Shown here: positions 37,580-45,259 of the stretch, in pieces
Layout of the letters: the number at the start of each line of letters is the position of its first letter
How positions within the stretch are numbered: the first letter of the stretch is position 1
Source: Maribacter sp. HTCC2170
GTDB taxonomy: Bacteria; Bacteroidota; Bacteroidia; Flavobacteriales; Flavobacteriaceae
NCBI RefSeq assembly: GCF_000153165.2
Contig: NC_014472.1
Location: 989,501-1,053,500, forward strand
Length of the DNA stretch: 64,000 nucleotides
Reading direction: 5' to 3'
Notes under the pieces: generated by a model
Seen by the model: the letters and a program-made list of their open reading frames with translations, nothing else
What the model was told of the DNA's origin: nothing
The model's database searches: none
Program-made: the position numbers and the translations under genes

Positions 37580-39366
37580 TTTTTGGACTCAGGTATTTTT
37601 TGATATTTCTGTTCTTCAATCAAAGCCAAATATTCATCAAGATATCCTGTGTAAATATCTCTAGGATTTACATCATATTTTTTACATAGTACAGCAGCAA
37701 AACCTACGGCTGCACCCATTTGTCCCGTAGTGCGCATTACTCTAGGCCCACCTAAACCTGCATGGGAACAACTAAAATTCCTTCCTGCCATAAACAAATT
37801 ATTTATGTTTTTAGAATACAAACTTCTATAAGGAATATAATACTCTGGTGTTCTATAGAATAAGGCTTCAGAGATAAAATCTGGATTTTCCTCATCCTCT
37901 AAAATGGTTTGGTAATGCACATCTACCTCTCTTGTTTCGATAACCACTCCATCAACGAATTTTCGGCCCTCTTTTGCATCATTGAAAGTAAAAATATGGT
38001 CCCCGACCAATCTTCTAGATTCTCTTTTACCCACTAATGATGACACCCATTCCAGTTTCCGATTAGCATTCTCGGTCTTCTTTTTTGCATTGGCAAAAGA
38101 ACCATATATGGCACGCAGCATATGATCTCGGATTTCTTCCGAATCTTCAATTTGGTTTAAATCTGGTCTACTGAACTCCCATTGCCATTCTCCGGCAACC
38201 TTTGCATATGTCCTGGCTACTGGCATTGCCCAAGGAACTTCTGGGAAGAATTGCTCAGATATCATTTCCTTGGAACCCCACAAAACTGATGAGCCCATAA
38301 CTGCATTATCTGCCTCTTTCGGAGTCCATAATTCACCATGTTCCTCCCAAATCTCACCATAGACATCAGAGCTTTCACGACCATAATTAAACATAGCTCC
38401 AGCCCAAAAACCTATCCAACCATCGCCCGTAGAATCTACAAAGTAAGGTGCTACAAACCTAATTCGTTCTCCCGTTGAGGTGTGCCTGGCATCTACATAT
38501 TCGATACTACTGTTTTCAGCTTTTGCGTTGTAGGCTCTATGGTTCAGAAATAACGAAATATTCGCATAACTCTTTACATTGTCATCTCTTTTCTTCTGGT
38601 CTAATTTGGCATCAGCACTTCCGTTTGGGTAATGTTCGGTATCAATTTTTTTAAGTATGCGCTCGAAATTGCCATAAATACCTAAGGTATGTACCCTGAT
38701 TTCCTCGCTTGCGTTTCCACCAAGTACTGGTCGGTCATGAATTAGGGCAACTTTAAGCCCCTCCTCGGCTGCAGCAATAGACGCTGCGCAACCGGCCAAA
38801 CCACCTCCCACTACTACTAGATCAAATTTTTTCGTTATGGTTGGTAAATTTGGTTCTGATTTCACATTTCTTCTCCAGATTGCCAAATTCTTTGGATCGG
38901 ATGGCGGTTCTTGCTTTTTAGTTGAAAAATAGATAGCATCAACTCTACCATCGAACCCAGTTAAATCCACTAATTGCAATTCAGTTGTATCATTGTCAAC
39001 AGAAATGAAATCAACATATTCCCAACCCCAACCAGAACGTAAGCCTAGCTCTTTTGAAATTAGGGTATTGTTTACTTTTAATTGAAATCTTCCCGGAGCC
39101 TCCCAATTACCAGGCACCCAGTTCTTAGTTCTTACCCAAACATGATATTTTTCATTAGAATTGAATTTTACCTTAGTTCGCGCATTTTTGACAGGTACGC
39201 CCATGCCATGTGCCAATAGATAGGGCGAACCCATTTGCTGCTCAAATTGCGGATCTATGGTCCACCCTCCAGGATCATCAAAGCTCTCTGCCTCAATTAA
39301 GACATCTTGTGCATTTACTGGCAAATACAACATCAAAAGAACAAAAAAAGATAATAAGAATCTCAT
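37576..39366 (-). CDS. Secreted FAD-dependent oxidoreductase with N-terminal carbohydrate-binding-like domain
   Basis: 596 residues with a signal peptide (MRFLLSFFVLLMLYLPVNAQ). Residues about 21-150 form a beta-rich module beginning with DVLIEAESFDDPGGW, the pattern of carbohydrate-binding-like domains. Residue 183 onward is an FAD_oxidored domain: VVVGGGLAGCAAS (187-192 loop), PVLGGNASEE, and the C-terminal AGRNFSCSHAGLGGPRVM. The reaction is unknown; such proteins occur in polysaccharide-utilisation regions. It forms a coupled pair with the FMN-motif gene. Confidence 0.85.
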   Translation of the reverse strand: MRFLLSFFVLLMLYLPVNAQDVLIEAESFDDPGGWTIDPQFEQQMGSPYLLAHGMGVPVKNARTKVKFNSNEKYHVWVRTKNWVPGNWEAPGRFQLKVNNTLISKELGLRSGWGWEYVDFISVDNDTTELQLVDLTGFDGRVDAIYFSTKKQEPPSDPKNLAIWRRNVKSEPNLPTITKKFDLVVVGGGLAGCAASIAAAEEGLKVALIHDRPVLGGNASEEIRVHTLGIYGNFERILKKIDTEHYPNGSADAKLDQKKRDDNVKSYANISLFLNHRAYNAKAENSSIEYVDARHTSTGERIRFVAPYFVDSTGDGWIGFWAGAMFNYGRESSDVYGEIWEEHGELWTPKEADNAVMGSSVLWGSKEMISEQFFPEVPWAMPVARTYAKVAGEWQWEFSRPDLNQIEDSEEIRDHMLRAIYGSFANAKKKTENANRKLEWVSSLVGKRESRRLVGDHIFTFNDAKEGRKFVDGVVIETREVDVHYQTILEDEENPDFISEALFYRTPEYYIPYRSLYSKNINNLFMAGRNFSCSHAGLGGPRVMRTTGQMGAAVGFAAVLCKKYDVNPRDIYTGYLDEYLALIEEQKYQKIPESKK

Positions 39367-39759
39367 CGCGACAATTCATTTAGTTTCCCAAAAGATAGGC
39401 TAAAAAAGGGAACATTACTGTCTATAAATATATGTAATAAATGTGATGCTGAATAGTGAAGTAAACTAAAGGTTCAGCCCATTAATTCAAAGTAAAAGGC
39501 TTAACAAGCATCTAAATGATTTGACTTTGATAAAGAACAATAAAATAAAATGGTTCTTCACATACATGTAATATGAAGATGGAAATAAAAAGTCCTCAGG
39601 GAGAAAAGTGAATGTATTACTGGCATTTACGTGATTTACCACAACCATACATATGGCTTTTGTAAATCACGCTTATCTTATCTCCCAATATGTAATATTC
39701 ATATAATTTACATAGAACTTGGTTTATCCAGTGCCGGTCTTTAGAACTAACAAAAACGA
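39367..39759 (-). other. Intergenic stretch with an inverted repeat
   Basis: No protein-coding frame with a plausible start was found. It contains CGTGATTTAC (39630-39639) and GTAAATCACG (39662-39671), a perfect 10-bp inverted repeat with a 22-base spacer that itself holds CCATA/TATGG. This could be an operator or RNA hairpin. The rest is AT-rich with no recognised signal. Confidence 0.4.
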
Positions 39760-39861
39760 TTATGCCCCAAAGGTCATAATTATTATTAATAATAATATGG
39801 CTCCTAGAAAAAATGCCAAAGCAATATAAAGTGCTTTCTCACTTCTACTTTGGTTATTCAT
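39760..39861 (-). CDS. 33-residue single-span membrane protein
   Basis: ATG frame directly behind the stop of the DUF6747-like gene (2-base gap), which argues for translational coupling. The product starts MNNQSRSEKALYIALAFFLG and continues with a hydrophobic helix rich in Leu and Ile, ending MTFGA. It has one membrane span, N-terminus polar. No known family is recognised; the arrangement is the main support. Confidence 0.5.
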   Translation of the reverse strand: MNNQSRSEKALYIALAFFLGAILLLIIIMTFGA

Positions 39862-39863
39862 GA

Positions 39864-40040
39864 TTATAAATTAGAAAATGCGAATCCAGTAGACAATCTG
39901 AATAGAAAAGCATATAAAACAATTACAAACATTGCCAAGGTAAACCAAGCAAACGCTCTAAAATAATGCTTCACTACATAGTTCTGAATATTTCTGAATC
40001 CTTCAAGATAAATTTCTTTTAAAAGTAAAATTGTTTTCAT
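39864..40040 (-). CDS. DUF6747-like small membrane protein
   Basis: About 58 residues from the ATG at 40040 (an earlier in-frame start at 40076 would add a weak N-terminus). It begins MKTILLLKEIYLEGFRNIQN, then a hydrophobic segment AFAWFTLAMFVIVLYAFLFRL. I recall this pattern from small conserved flavobacterial proteins classed as DUF6747. Role unknown. It precedes the 33-residue gene in the same transcript. Confidence 0.6.
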   Translation of the reverse strand: MKTILLLKEIYLEGFRNIQNYVVKHYFRAFAWFTLAMFVIVLYAFLFRLSTGFAFSNL

Positions 40041-40373
40041 ATTTCGGGGTTTATGTGTTGTACAAAGCTTTGTCAAATATTAGAACCCTTCTGGTATTTT
40101 CCATAAATAGTTAGAATAAATGGACGAATTACATTCTGATTACAGAATAACAGTGAAAACTACTTATAATCGATAAACGGTAAATTAATATTTTGCGTTA
40201 AGGCCTACATTTTATGGATAAAGCGCAATGTTCTTTTCAACAAACACCCGATTGGGTATTAATCAAAAATTTTTCGCTCAACACAACTTTTTTAAATACT
40301 ATATAAGGATAATCCTAGCAATTAACACTTTTCATTAATCAATTTGACTCTCTCCTAAACACCTAACAAGCAA
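40041..40373 (-). other. Intergenic stretch, promoter region of small genes
   Basis: No convincing gene. A 30-codon plus-strand frame from an ATG at 40214 has no protein-like features. A small hairpin (ACCC/GGGT) is present around 40246. The region probably contains the promoter of the DUF6747-like gene. Confidence 0.4.
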
Positions 40374-40679
40374 TTAGCTCCATTTTTTACCTAAATTGCC
40401 CAAATCGGCTTGCATTAAATCATTAGGGGTCATGGCAATTCTAAACTCGCACTCTGCTTCAAAATTTAGATACCAGGGCTCGGCAATTATAGGTACGGCT
40501 GAGGCATTGGGAACATCGACCACCATAACAGCTGCACGATTCCCGTCTAATTCAGTAAAATATATGGCCTCTGGCTTGACATCATCAAGCACACGGCCGA
40601 TGATTTCTCCTGCGGTACCATTTTTTACCATTGAATTGAAAGGCTCGATCGGGAAGGCTACATTAACTAACATTTTCAT
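40374..40679 (-). CDS. Conserved hypothetical protein of about 100 residues
   Basis: Read from the ATG at 40679, which starts MKMLVNVAFPIEPFNSMVKN; an earlier in-frame ATG at 40787 would add 36 residues with no recognisable feature. It is a small alpha/beta protein with GTAGEIIGRVLDDVKPEAIYF and IIAEPWYLNFEAEC, soluble, no signal peptide. Similar short stand-alone proteins are known in many genomes without an assigned function. The opposite-strand frame over the same bases is a shadow. Confidence 0.65.
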   Translation of the reverse strand: MKMLVNVAFPIEPFNSMVKNGTAGEIIGRVLDDVKPEAIYFTELDGNRAAVMVVDVPNASAVPIIAEPWYLNFEAECEFRIAMTPNDLMQADLGNLGKKWS

Positions 40680-41002
40680 GACTATAATATTTACGGTTAA
40701 TAACTCTGTGAGAAATAAAGCAAGGACTTTTAGATTCCAAAATCGAGTCAATTTGGACGAAGCAGTACAATTACTGTCCAAAGACACAATATCATTTATC
40801 TAGGTCTTGGATTGATTATTCATTAAAAATTTCAATTCATTATTGAATTATATGGCCCCCTTCTTTTAATGTTCAATTAAAACCTAGTATATTGTATGCC
40901 CCTTGTATTGAAAACTTTTTAACAAATAATTTGGCAACCCCCCTAACGCCAGATATTTGATAATATTTTTAAGGTATTATTAACCTAAAAAATATTATCA
41001 AA
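40680..41002 (+). promoter_or_regulatory. Intergenic region ending in a long hairpin at a start codon
   Basis: No gene is supported in this stretch. The last part (40959-40999) is a 17-bp inverted repeat with one mismatch: GATAATATTTTTAAGGT against ACCTAAAAAATATTATC around a 7-base loop. Its right arm ends 3 bases before the ATG at 41003, so it covers the likely ribosome-binding region of the lipoprotein gene. It could be an operator or a translation-control structure. Confidence 0.5.
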
Positions 41003-41146
41003 ATGAAAAAAGTATTATTAGTATTAGCAGTAGCGATTTTCACAATCGGATTTGTAGGTTGTGAGCCAGAAACAGCATCAGATGATAACCTCTATGAGCA
41101 AGCAAGCGACAAAGACGAAGAGCCGGACAGAGGGGACGATAAATAA
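41003..41146 (+). CDS. 47-residue acidic lipoprotein
   Basis: The ATG lies 3 bases from the hairpin. MKKVLLVLAVAIFTIGFVGC is a signal peptide with lipobox FVGC (C20). The remainder is very acidic (EPETASDD..., DKDEEPDRGDD), probably disordered. It overlaps the start of the next gene, in another frame. A small surface or periplasmic lipoprotein of unknown function. Confidence 0.6.
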   Translation: MKKVLLVLAVAIFTIGFVGCEPETASDDNLYEQASDKDEEPDRGDDK

Positions 41147-41936
41147 AAGCAAATTTGTTCTATTTATTGGAATTTTACTGGGTGCGCTCATTATTTTGAT
41201 CGCACCCTTATTGCATATTGGGCTAGAGAAAAAAAATCCGGATGTCGAAGCCTATAGAGCGCAATTAGCAGAACCGGTCGAAGCTTTGAATCTTATGGCA
41301 ACCAATATAAGAGCTGATTATGATAATGGTAGAATTACGGCTTCGCAATACATAGAACAAAGTGACCAATTGAACAAAGAGGTTACTGCATTACAAGCTG
41401 AGAATAAAGCTTTGATAAAAACAAAGGTGGATCAGGCTAGGGTGTTTGGTTGGACCACCACAAGAAAGTTCATCATAGGGCTGGGCATCAGATTACCTTT
41501 TTTGATATTTTCTATAATTATAAGCATGTTGATAGCACGTGACCAATCCCGCGATAAAAATCTTAAGAAGGCATTTTTTATTCTCCAAACGGCTTGTTAC
41601 GCAATTTCTTTTTACGTGGTTATCTGGTGCTTTTGGTATGTTCAGGATTACCCCTTGGAAGTGTATTGGTCTGCAATGATAGCTTTTTGTATTCTGGCTG
41701 GTGCGTTTACAACTTATTCATTTAGATACTACGAATCTAACCTCATAAAAATAGTAAAGATAAAAGGGTCATTCCTCAACTTTCTCGTCGAAATAAGAAA
41801 CAAACACTACAAGCCTATGTTGAAGAAAGCTATGATTCAGGGCTTATACGATGAAGCCTATCAAGAGGAAATAAAAATGGAAACTAAAGAATTTGACAAA
41901 CGACTACGTGTTAAAGCTGAAGAACTTATTGACTAA
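41094..41936 (+). CDS. Membrane protein of unknown function with coiled-coil
   Basis: 280 residues from the ATG at 41094, which overlaps the lipoprotein gene by 53 bases in another frame; an ATG at 41061 would overlap more. The start is uncertain, since good protein signal begins near NKSKFVLFIGILLGALIIL. One N-terminal membrane helix is followed by a charged coiled-coil region (about residues 60-110), then three further hydrophobic segments and a basic tail. No known family recognised. The composition is unlike the housekeeping neighbours. Confidence 0.55.
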   Translation: MSKQATKTKSRTEGTINKSKFVLFIGILLGALIILIAPLLHIGLEKKNPDVEAYRAQLAEPVEALNLMATNIRADYDNGRITASQYIEQSDQLNKEVTALQAENKALIKTKVDQARVFGWTTTRKFIIGLGIRLPFLIFSIIISMLIARDQSRDKNLKKAFFILQTACYAISFYVVIWCFWYVQDYPLEVYWSAMIAFCILAGAFTTYSFRYYESNLIKIVKIKGSFLNFLVEIRNKHYKPMLKKAMIQGLYDEAYQEEIKMETKEFDKRLRVKAEELID

Positions 41937-42159
41937 GACCTGGGCAGGTATTTTTTTTTGGCAACCACAAGAGACGGTTTCCCAAGATTTCAATGATATC
42001 TTTGATGATATCTACACAGAGACTTTGGATGAATTGCTTGAAGAGTACAAGGCCTCAGAAATCTCTTATATCAAAGCAAAAGAAATAAGAGCTAAAATAA
42101 AAGAGAATAGACCTTTGACCAGTGAAGAAATCAAAATCTTAGGTTTAATTCAAATATAA
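41929..42159 (+). CDS. Small acidic protein coupled to the membrane protein
   Basis: About 76 residues. There is no ATG; a TTG at 41929, overlapping the upstream stop by 8 bases, is the best start, with an earlier TTG at 41893. It is acidic and helical (FNDIFDDIYTETLDELLEEY, then IKAKEIRAKIKENRP). No family recognised. Its position suggests it acts together with the preceding membrane protein. Confidence 0.45.
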   Translation: MTKTWAGIFFWQPQETVSQDFNDIFDDIYTETLDELLEEYKASEISYIKAKEIRAKIKENRPLTSEEIKILGLIQI

Positions 42160-42160
42160 A

Positions 42161-42361
42161 CTAAAGGGTGCCATTCCTATTTAGTGCTTCTTCCTTGGCC
42201 TTTCTTAGTTCTTCGCCCTCTAAAATATTGTTCTTTATACGTGCGTAATAAATTTTAAAAAGCTCATCTTCTATAAATTGTTCGTGATGCTTTGACAAGA
42301 ACCTGACCAAAGCGTTCATTCTCCGAGGATCATTGAAAATGGTTTCATCAATATTAATCAT
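42161..42361 (-). CDS. Small hypothetical helical protein
   Basis: 66 residues, soluble, with MINIDETIFNDPRRMNALV followed by a helical region rich in Lys, Glu and Arg. Convergent to the previous gene with a 1-base gap. No recognised domain; possibly a small regulator or antitoxin-like protein, but nothing in the sequence proves that. Confidence 0.45.
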   Translation of the reverse strand: MINIDETIFNDPRRMNALVRFLSKHHEQFIEDELFKIYYARIKNNILEGEELRKAKEEALNRNGTL

Positions 42362-42533
42362 ATTAGTATCATTATTAAATTTATTGGCTTTTTGAATCTT
42401 ATCTTATTGAGATTTTTTCAAAGAAATAAGAGCCAAAAGAAAATTCTAATCTCTATAAATATATGGATTAAATAGAGACGCCAATATTGAAAATCTACCG
42501 CATAAAAACAACAAACGCAATTTAACCTCAAAT

Positions 42534-42563
42534 AAAAAGCCCTTCATTTCTGAAGAGCTTTTT
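42534..42563 (-). terminator. Rho-independent terminator of tRNA-Leu
   Basis: AAAAAGC-CTTCA with TGAAG-GCTTTTT forms a stem with one internal mismatch around a 4-base loop, 6 bases beyond the 3' end of the minus-strand tRNA-Leu. Confidence 0.65.
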
Positions 42564-42568
42564 ATTAG

Positions 42569-42650
42569 TACGGGCGGAGAGACTCGAACTCTCACACCTC
42601 GCGGCACTAGATCCTAAGTCTAGCGTGTCTACCAATTCCACCACGCCCGC
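42569..42650 (-). tRNA. tRNA-Leu (UAG)
   Basis: The complementary strand folds into a type II tRNA: acceptor GCGGGCG paired with CGCCCGT (a G-U first pair), discriminator A, T-loop GTTCGAGTC, and a variable arm (TGCCGCGAGGTGT). The anticodon loop CTTAGGA gives anticodon TAG, leucine. CCA is not encoded. Confidence 0.95.
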
Positions 42651-42742
42651 ATCATTATTTCCAAATCCGTTAGGATTATCGGGTTGCAAATATAAAGCAA
42701 AATTTCAATTTAGAATACACTACCATTAAAAAGTTCTTTTCG

Positions 42743-42750
42743 TAATTTTG
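42743..42750 (+). promoter_or_regulatory. Putative -7 promoter box (TAATTTTG)
   Basis: Matches TAnnTTTG and sits 22 bases before the ATG of the M20 peptidase gene, a suitable distance for a short leader. No clear -33 element was seen. Confidence 0.4.
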
Positions 42751-42772
42751 AGCATACTTCAAAGCCATATAA

Positions 42773-44161
42773 ATGCAAAGCAGTTCAGATTACATCAACC
42801 AACACAAAGACAGATTTTTAAACGAACTTATTGAGTTGTTAAAAATACCATCAATCAGTGCAGATTCTGCGTTTTCTGAGGATGTGATAACCACTGCCAA
42901 CAGTGTTGAAAAAGCAATGACTGAAGCCGGTTGTGATTCGGTAGAGGTATGTGAGACCGATGGTTATCCTATTGTTTATGGCGAAAAAATAATCAATCCA
43001 AATTTACCTACTGTTTTGGTATATGGTCATTACGACGTACAACCACCGGATCCACTTGACCTTTGGGATTCGCCACCATTTGAACCAGTTATCAAAGAGA
43101 CCGACAAACATCCAGAAGGGGCTATTTTTGCTAGAGGATCCAGTGATGACAAAGGTCAAATGTACATGCACGTGAAAGCATTGGAATTTATGGTTAAAAC
43201 CAACCAACTTCCTTGCAATGTGAAATTCATGATCGAAGGGGAAGAAGAAGTAGGTAGCGTTAATCTAGCCAAATATGTGGCTGAAAACAGGGAGAAGTTA
43301 AAGAATGATATAATCCTGATTTCGGATACCGGAATGATAAGCAGGGAACATCCTTCAATTACAACTGGACTTCGCGGTCTTAGTTATGTCGAAGTAGAAG
43401 TAACCGGGCCCAATAGAGACCTGCATTCTGGATTATATGGAGGTGCAGTTGCCAATCCCATCAATATTCTTTCAAAGATGATTGCCTCATTACATGATGA
43501 GAATAACCATATTACCATTCCAGGGTTTTATGACAAAGTAGAGGAACTATCTACAGAAGAACGGGCTGAAATGGCCAAAGCACCTTTTGATCTAGATGCT
43601 TATCAAAAAGCATTGGACATTGATAGCATTTATGGTGAAAAAGGGTTTACTACAAACGAACGCAATTCAATACGCCCCACATTAGATGTGAATGGCATTT
43701 GGGGAGGTTATATCGGCGAAGGGGCAAAAACCGTGATTGCCAGTAAAGCCTATGCAAAAATTTCGATGCGTCTTGTTCCCCATCAAGATTGGGAAGAGAT
43801 TACAACGCTTTTTACAACACATTTCGAGGGTATCGCACCAAAAGGAACCACAGTAAAAGTAACACCCCACCACGGTGGTCAAGGCTATGTTACCCCGATT
43901 GATACTATTGCTTACCAAGCTGCTTCAAAGGCCTATGAATCAACATTTGGTAAGACACCTATTCCACAACGTAGTGGTGGCAGTATCCCAATCGTTTCTT
44001 TATTCGAAAAAGAGTTAGGAAGCAAGACTATTTTAATGGGCTTTGGTTTGGATAGTGATGCTATTCATTCACCTAACGAACATTTTGGTATGTGGAACTA
44101 TCTTAAGGGTATTGAGACCATACCTTATTTCTATAAATACTTTGCTGAAATGATGGCTTAA
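42773..44161 (+). CDS. M20 family dipeptidase
   Basis: Zinc aminopeptidase/dipeptidase of 462 residues, cytoplasmic. VYGHYDVQPPDP (H86, D88) and the following bridging-Asp region FARGSSDDKGQ, then catalytic EGEEEVGS and the C-terminal GGSIPIV and SDAIHSPNEHFG match M20A dipeptidases. A dimerisation domain lies between the two halves. It is a single-gene unit between tRNA-Leu and the convergent PhnA-like gene. Confidence 0.92.
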   Translation: MQSSSDYINQHKDRFLNELIELLKIPSISADSAFSEDVITTANSVEKAMTEAGCDSVEVCETDGYPIVYGEKIINPNLPTVLVYGHYDVQPPDPLDLWDSPPFEPVIKETDKHPEGAIFARGSSDDKGQMYMHVKALEFMVKTNQLPCNVKFMIEGEEEVGSVNLAKYVAENREKLKNDIILISDTGMISREHPSITTGLRGLSYVEVEVTGPNRDLHSGLYGGAVANPINILSKMIASLHDENNHITIPGFYDKVEELSTEERAEMAKAPFDLDAYQKALDIDSIYGEKGFTTNERNSIRPTLDVNGIWGGYIGEGAKTVIASKAYAKISMRLVPHQDWEEITTLFTTHFEGIAPKGTTVKVTPHHGGQGYVTPIDTIAYQAASKAYESTFGKTPIPQRSGGSIPIVSLFEKELGSKTILMGFGLDSDAIHSPNEHFGMWNYLKGIETIPYFYKYFAEMMA

Positions 44162-44174
44162 GGCAAAATCTATA

Positions 44175-44753
44175 TTAGATTTTCTTTACGTATTTAGTTA
44201 TAATCACGATTTGTGTTGGTCCTACCTTACCTTCAATAAATTCGGCATTTTCACGGTCCACTGAAATTCTACGAACTGCAGTTCCTTGTTTGGCAACCAT
44301 ACTAGAACCTTTAACTTTAAGATCCTTTACCAATACTACATTATCGCCGTTTTGTAAAATAACACCATTGACATCGCGATGAATCACTTTTTCCTCCTCT
44401 TCCATTCCTTCCCCAGTAGCCTTTGCCCAGTTGAGAGTTTCATCATCTAAATACATCATGTCTAACAAATCTTGAGGCCATCCTTCCGCTTTCAATCTTG
44501 AAAGCATGCGCCAAGCTATCACTTGAACAGCGGTATGTTCGCTCCACATACTATCATTTAAACATCGCCAATGATTGACATCAACAGTATCAGGGTTTTC
44601 AATTTGACTAATACAAGTTTCACAACCCAAAAGACTTCCATCAGGCCCGCCTGTTGATTTTGGTGGAACCTCATATACTATTAAATCATTGGTAGCCGTA
44701 CATAGTTCACATTTATTCCCACTACGTGATTGCAAATCTTCTAATAAACCCAT
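44175..44753 (-). CDS. PhnA domain protein
   Basis: 192 residues. The N-terminal zinc-ribbon has CELC near residue 17 and CETC near residue 49. The C-terminal PhnA domain (DVNGVILQNGDNVVLVKDLKVKG) is an SH3-like barrel. The E. coli name derives from alkylphosphonate genes, but the function is not established. Convergent with the M20 gene and divergent from blaI. Confidence 0.8.
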   Translation of the reverse strand: MGLLEDLQSRSGNKCELCTATNDLIVYEVPPKSTGGPDGSLLGCETCISQIENPDTVDVNHWRCLNDSMWSEHTAVQVIAWRMLSRLKAEGWPQDLLDMMYLDDETLNWAKATGEGMEEEEKVIHRDVNGVILQNGDNVVLVKDLKVKGSSMVAKQGTAVRRISVDRENAEFIEGKVGPTQIVIITKYVKKI

Positions 44754-44804
44754 ATCGCATTTTATATTACGGCCAAAGCTACATTAATTATCGCAACAGT
44801 TCTA

Positions 44805-44837
44805 TTGACAAACTACAATTATCCACCTCTACATTTG
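44805..44837 (+). promoter_or_regulatory. blaI promoter (TTG -N22- TACATTTG)
   Basis: A -33 TTG at 44805-44807 and a -7 box TACATTTG at 44830-44837, spaced by 22 bases, match the Bacteroidetes promoter pattern. The -7 box is inside the first palindromic operator, so repressor and polymerase would compete. Confidence 0.6.
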
Positions 44838-44888
44838 TAGAATCAAAACATTTGTTCTATGTTTGTAGAAGTAATTCTAAAAACGTAG
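44829..44888 (+). promoter_or_regulatory. Three BlaI-type operators
   Basis: CTACATTTGTAG (44829-44840) is a perfect palindrome carrying the TACA/TGTA core of BlaI/MecI operators. Two imperfect copies follow: CTATGTTTGTAG (44857-44868) and CTAAAAACGTAG (44877-44888). The copies start 28 and 20 bases apart and end just before the GTG of blaI, fitting autorepression. Confidence 0.65.
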
Positions 44889-44891
44889 AAC

Positions 44892-45257
44892 GTGCAGTTA
44901 TCAAAAACAGAAGAGGAGTTGATGAATATTCTATGGAAACAACAAAAAGCTTTCCTAAAAGATTTGTTGGATGCCTATCCCGAACCAAAGCCTGCAACCA
45001 CAACCATTGCAACTTTACTTAAACGTATGACCGACAAAGGGTTCGTTGCTTACAATAGTTATGGTCGCTCTCGTGAATACTACCCTACCGTCAAAAAGAA
45101 GGATTATTTCTCAAAGCATGTGAACGGACTAATAAAGAACTTCTTTAATGACAGTGCAACACAATTTGCCTCATTCTTTACTACGGAAACCGACCTTAGT
45201 AAATCTGAATTGGAAGATTTAAAAAAACTAATAGATCAAGAAATTAAAAAGAAGTAA
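44892..45257 (+). CDS. blaI: BlaI/MecI/CopY family transcriptional repressor
   Basis: 121-residue winged-helix repressor starting at a GTG. The DNA-binding N-terminus (QLSKTEEELMNILWKQQKAFLKD) and TIATLLKRMTDKGFVAY are typical; the C-terminal helices mediate dimerisation and contain the region cleaved upon derepression. It is 2 bases upstream of the M56 peptidase gene, the usual repressor/sensor-peptidase pair. Confidence 0.92.
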   Translation: MQLSKTEEELMNILWKQQKAFLKDLLDAYPEPKPATTTIATLLKRMTDKGFVAYNSYGRSREYYPTVKKKDYFSKHVNGLIKNFFNDSATQFASFFTTETDLSKSELEDLKKLIDQEIKKK

Positions 45258-45259
45258 GT

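Noticed and set aside
40214-40306. 30-codon plus-strand frame in the gap after the DUF6747-like gene
   Set aside because: No protein-like pattern, no ribosome-site context and no downstream terminator.
40396-40803. Long plus-strand frame opposite the 100-residue hypothetical gene
   Set aside because: Composition rich in Ser/Thr/Asn without protein-like features; the minus-strand frame has a good start and regular secondary-structure pattern, so this is a shadow.
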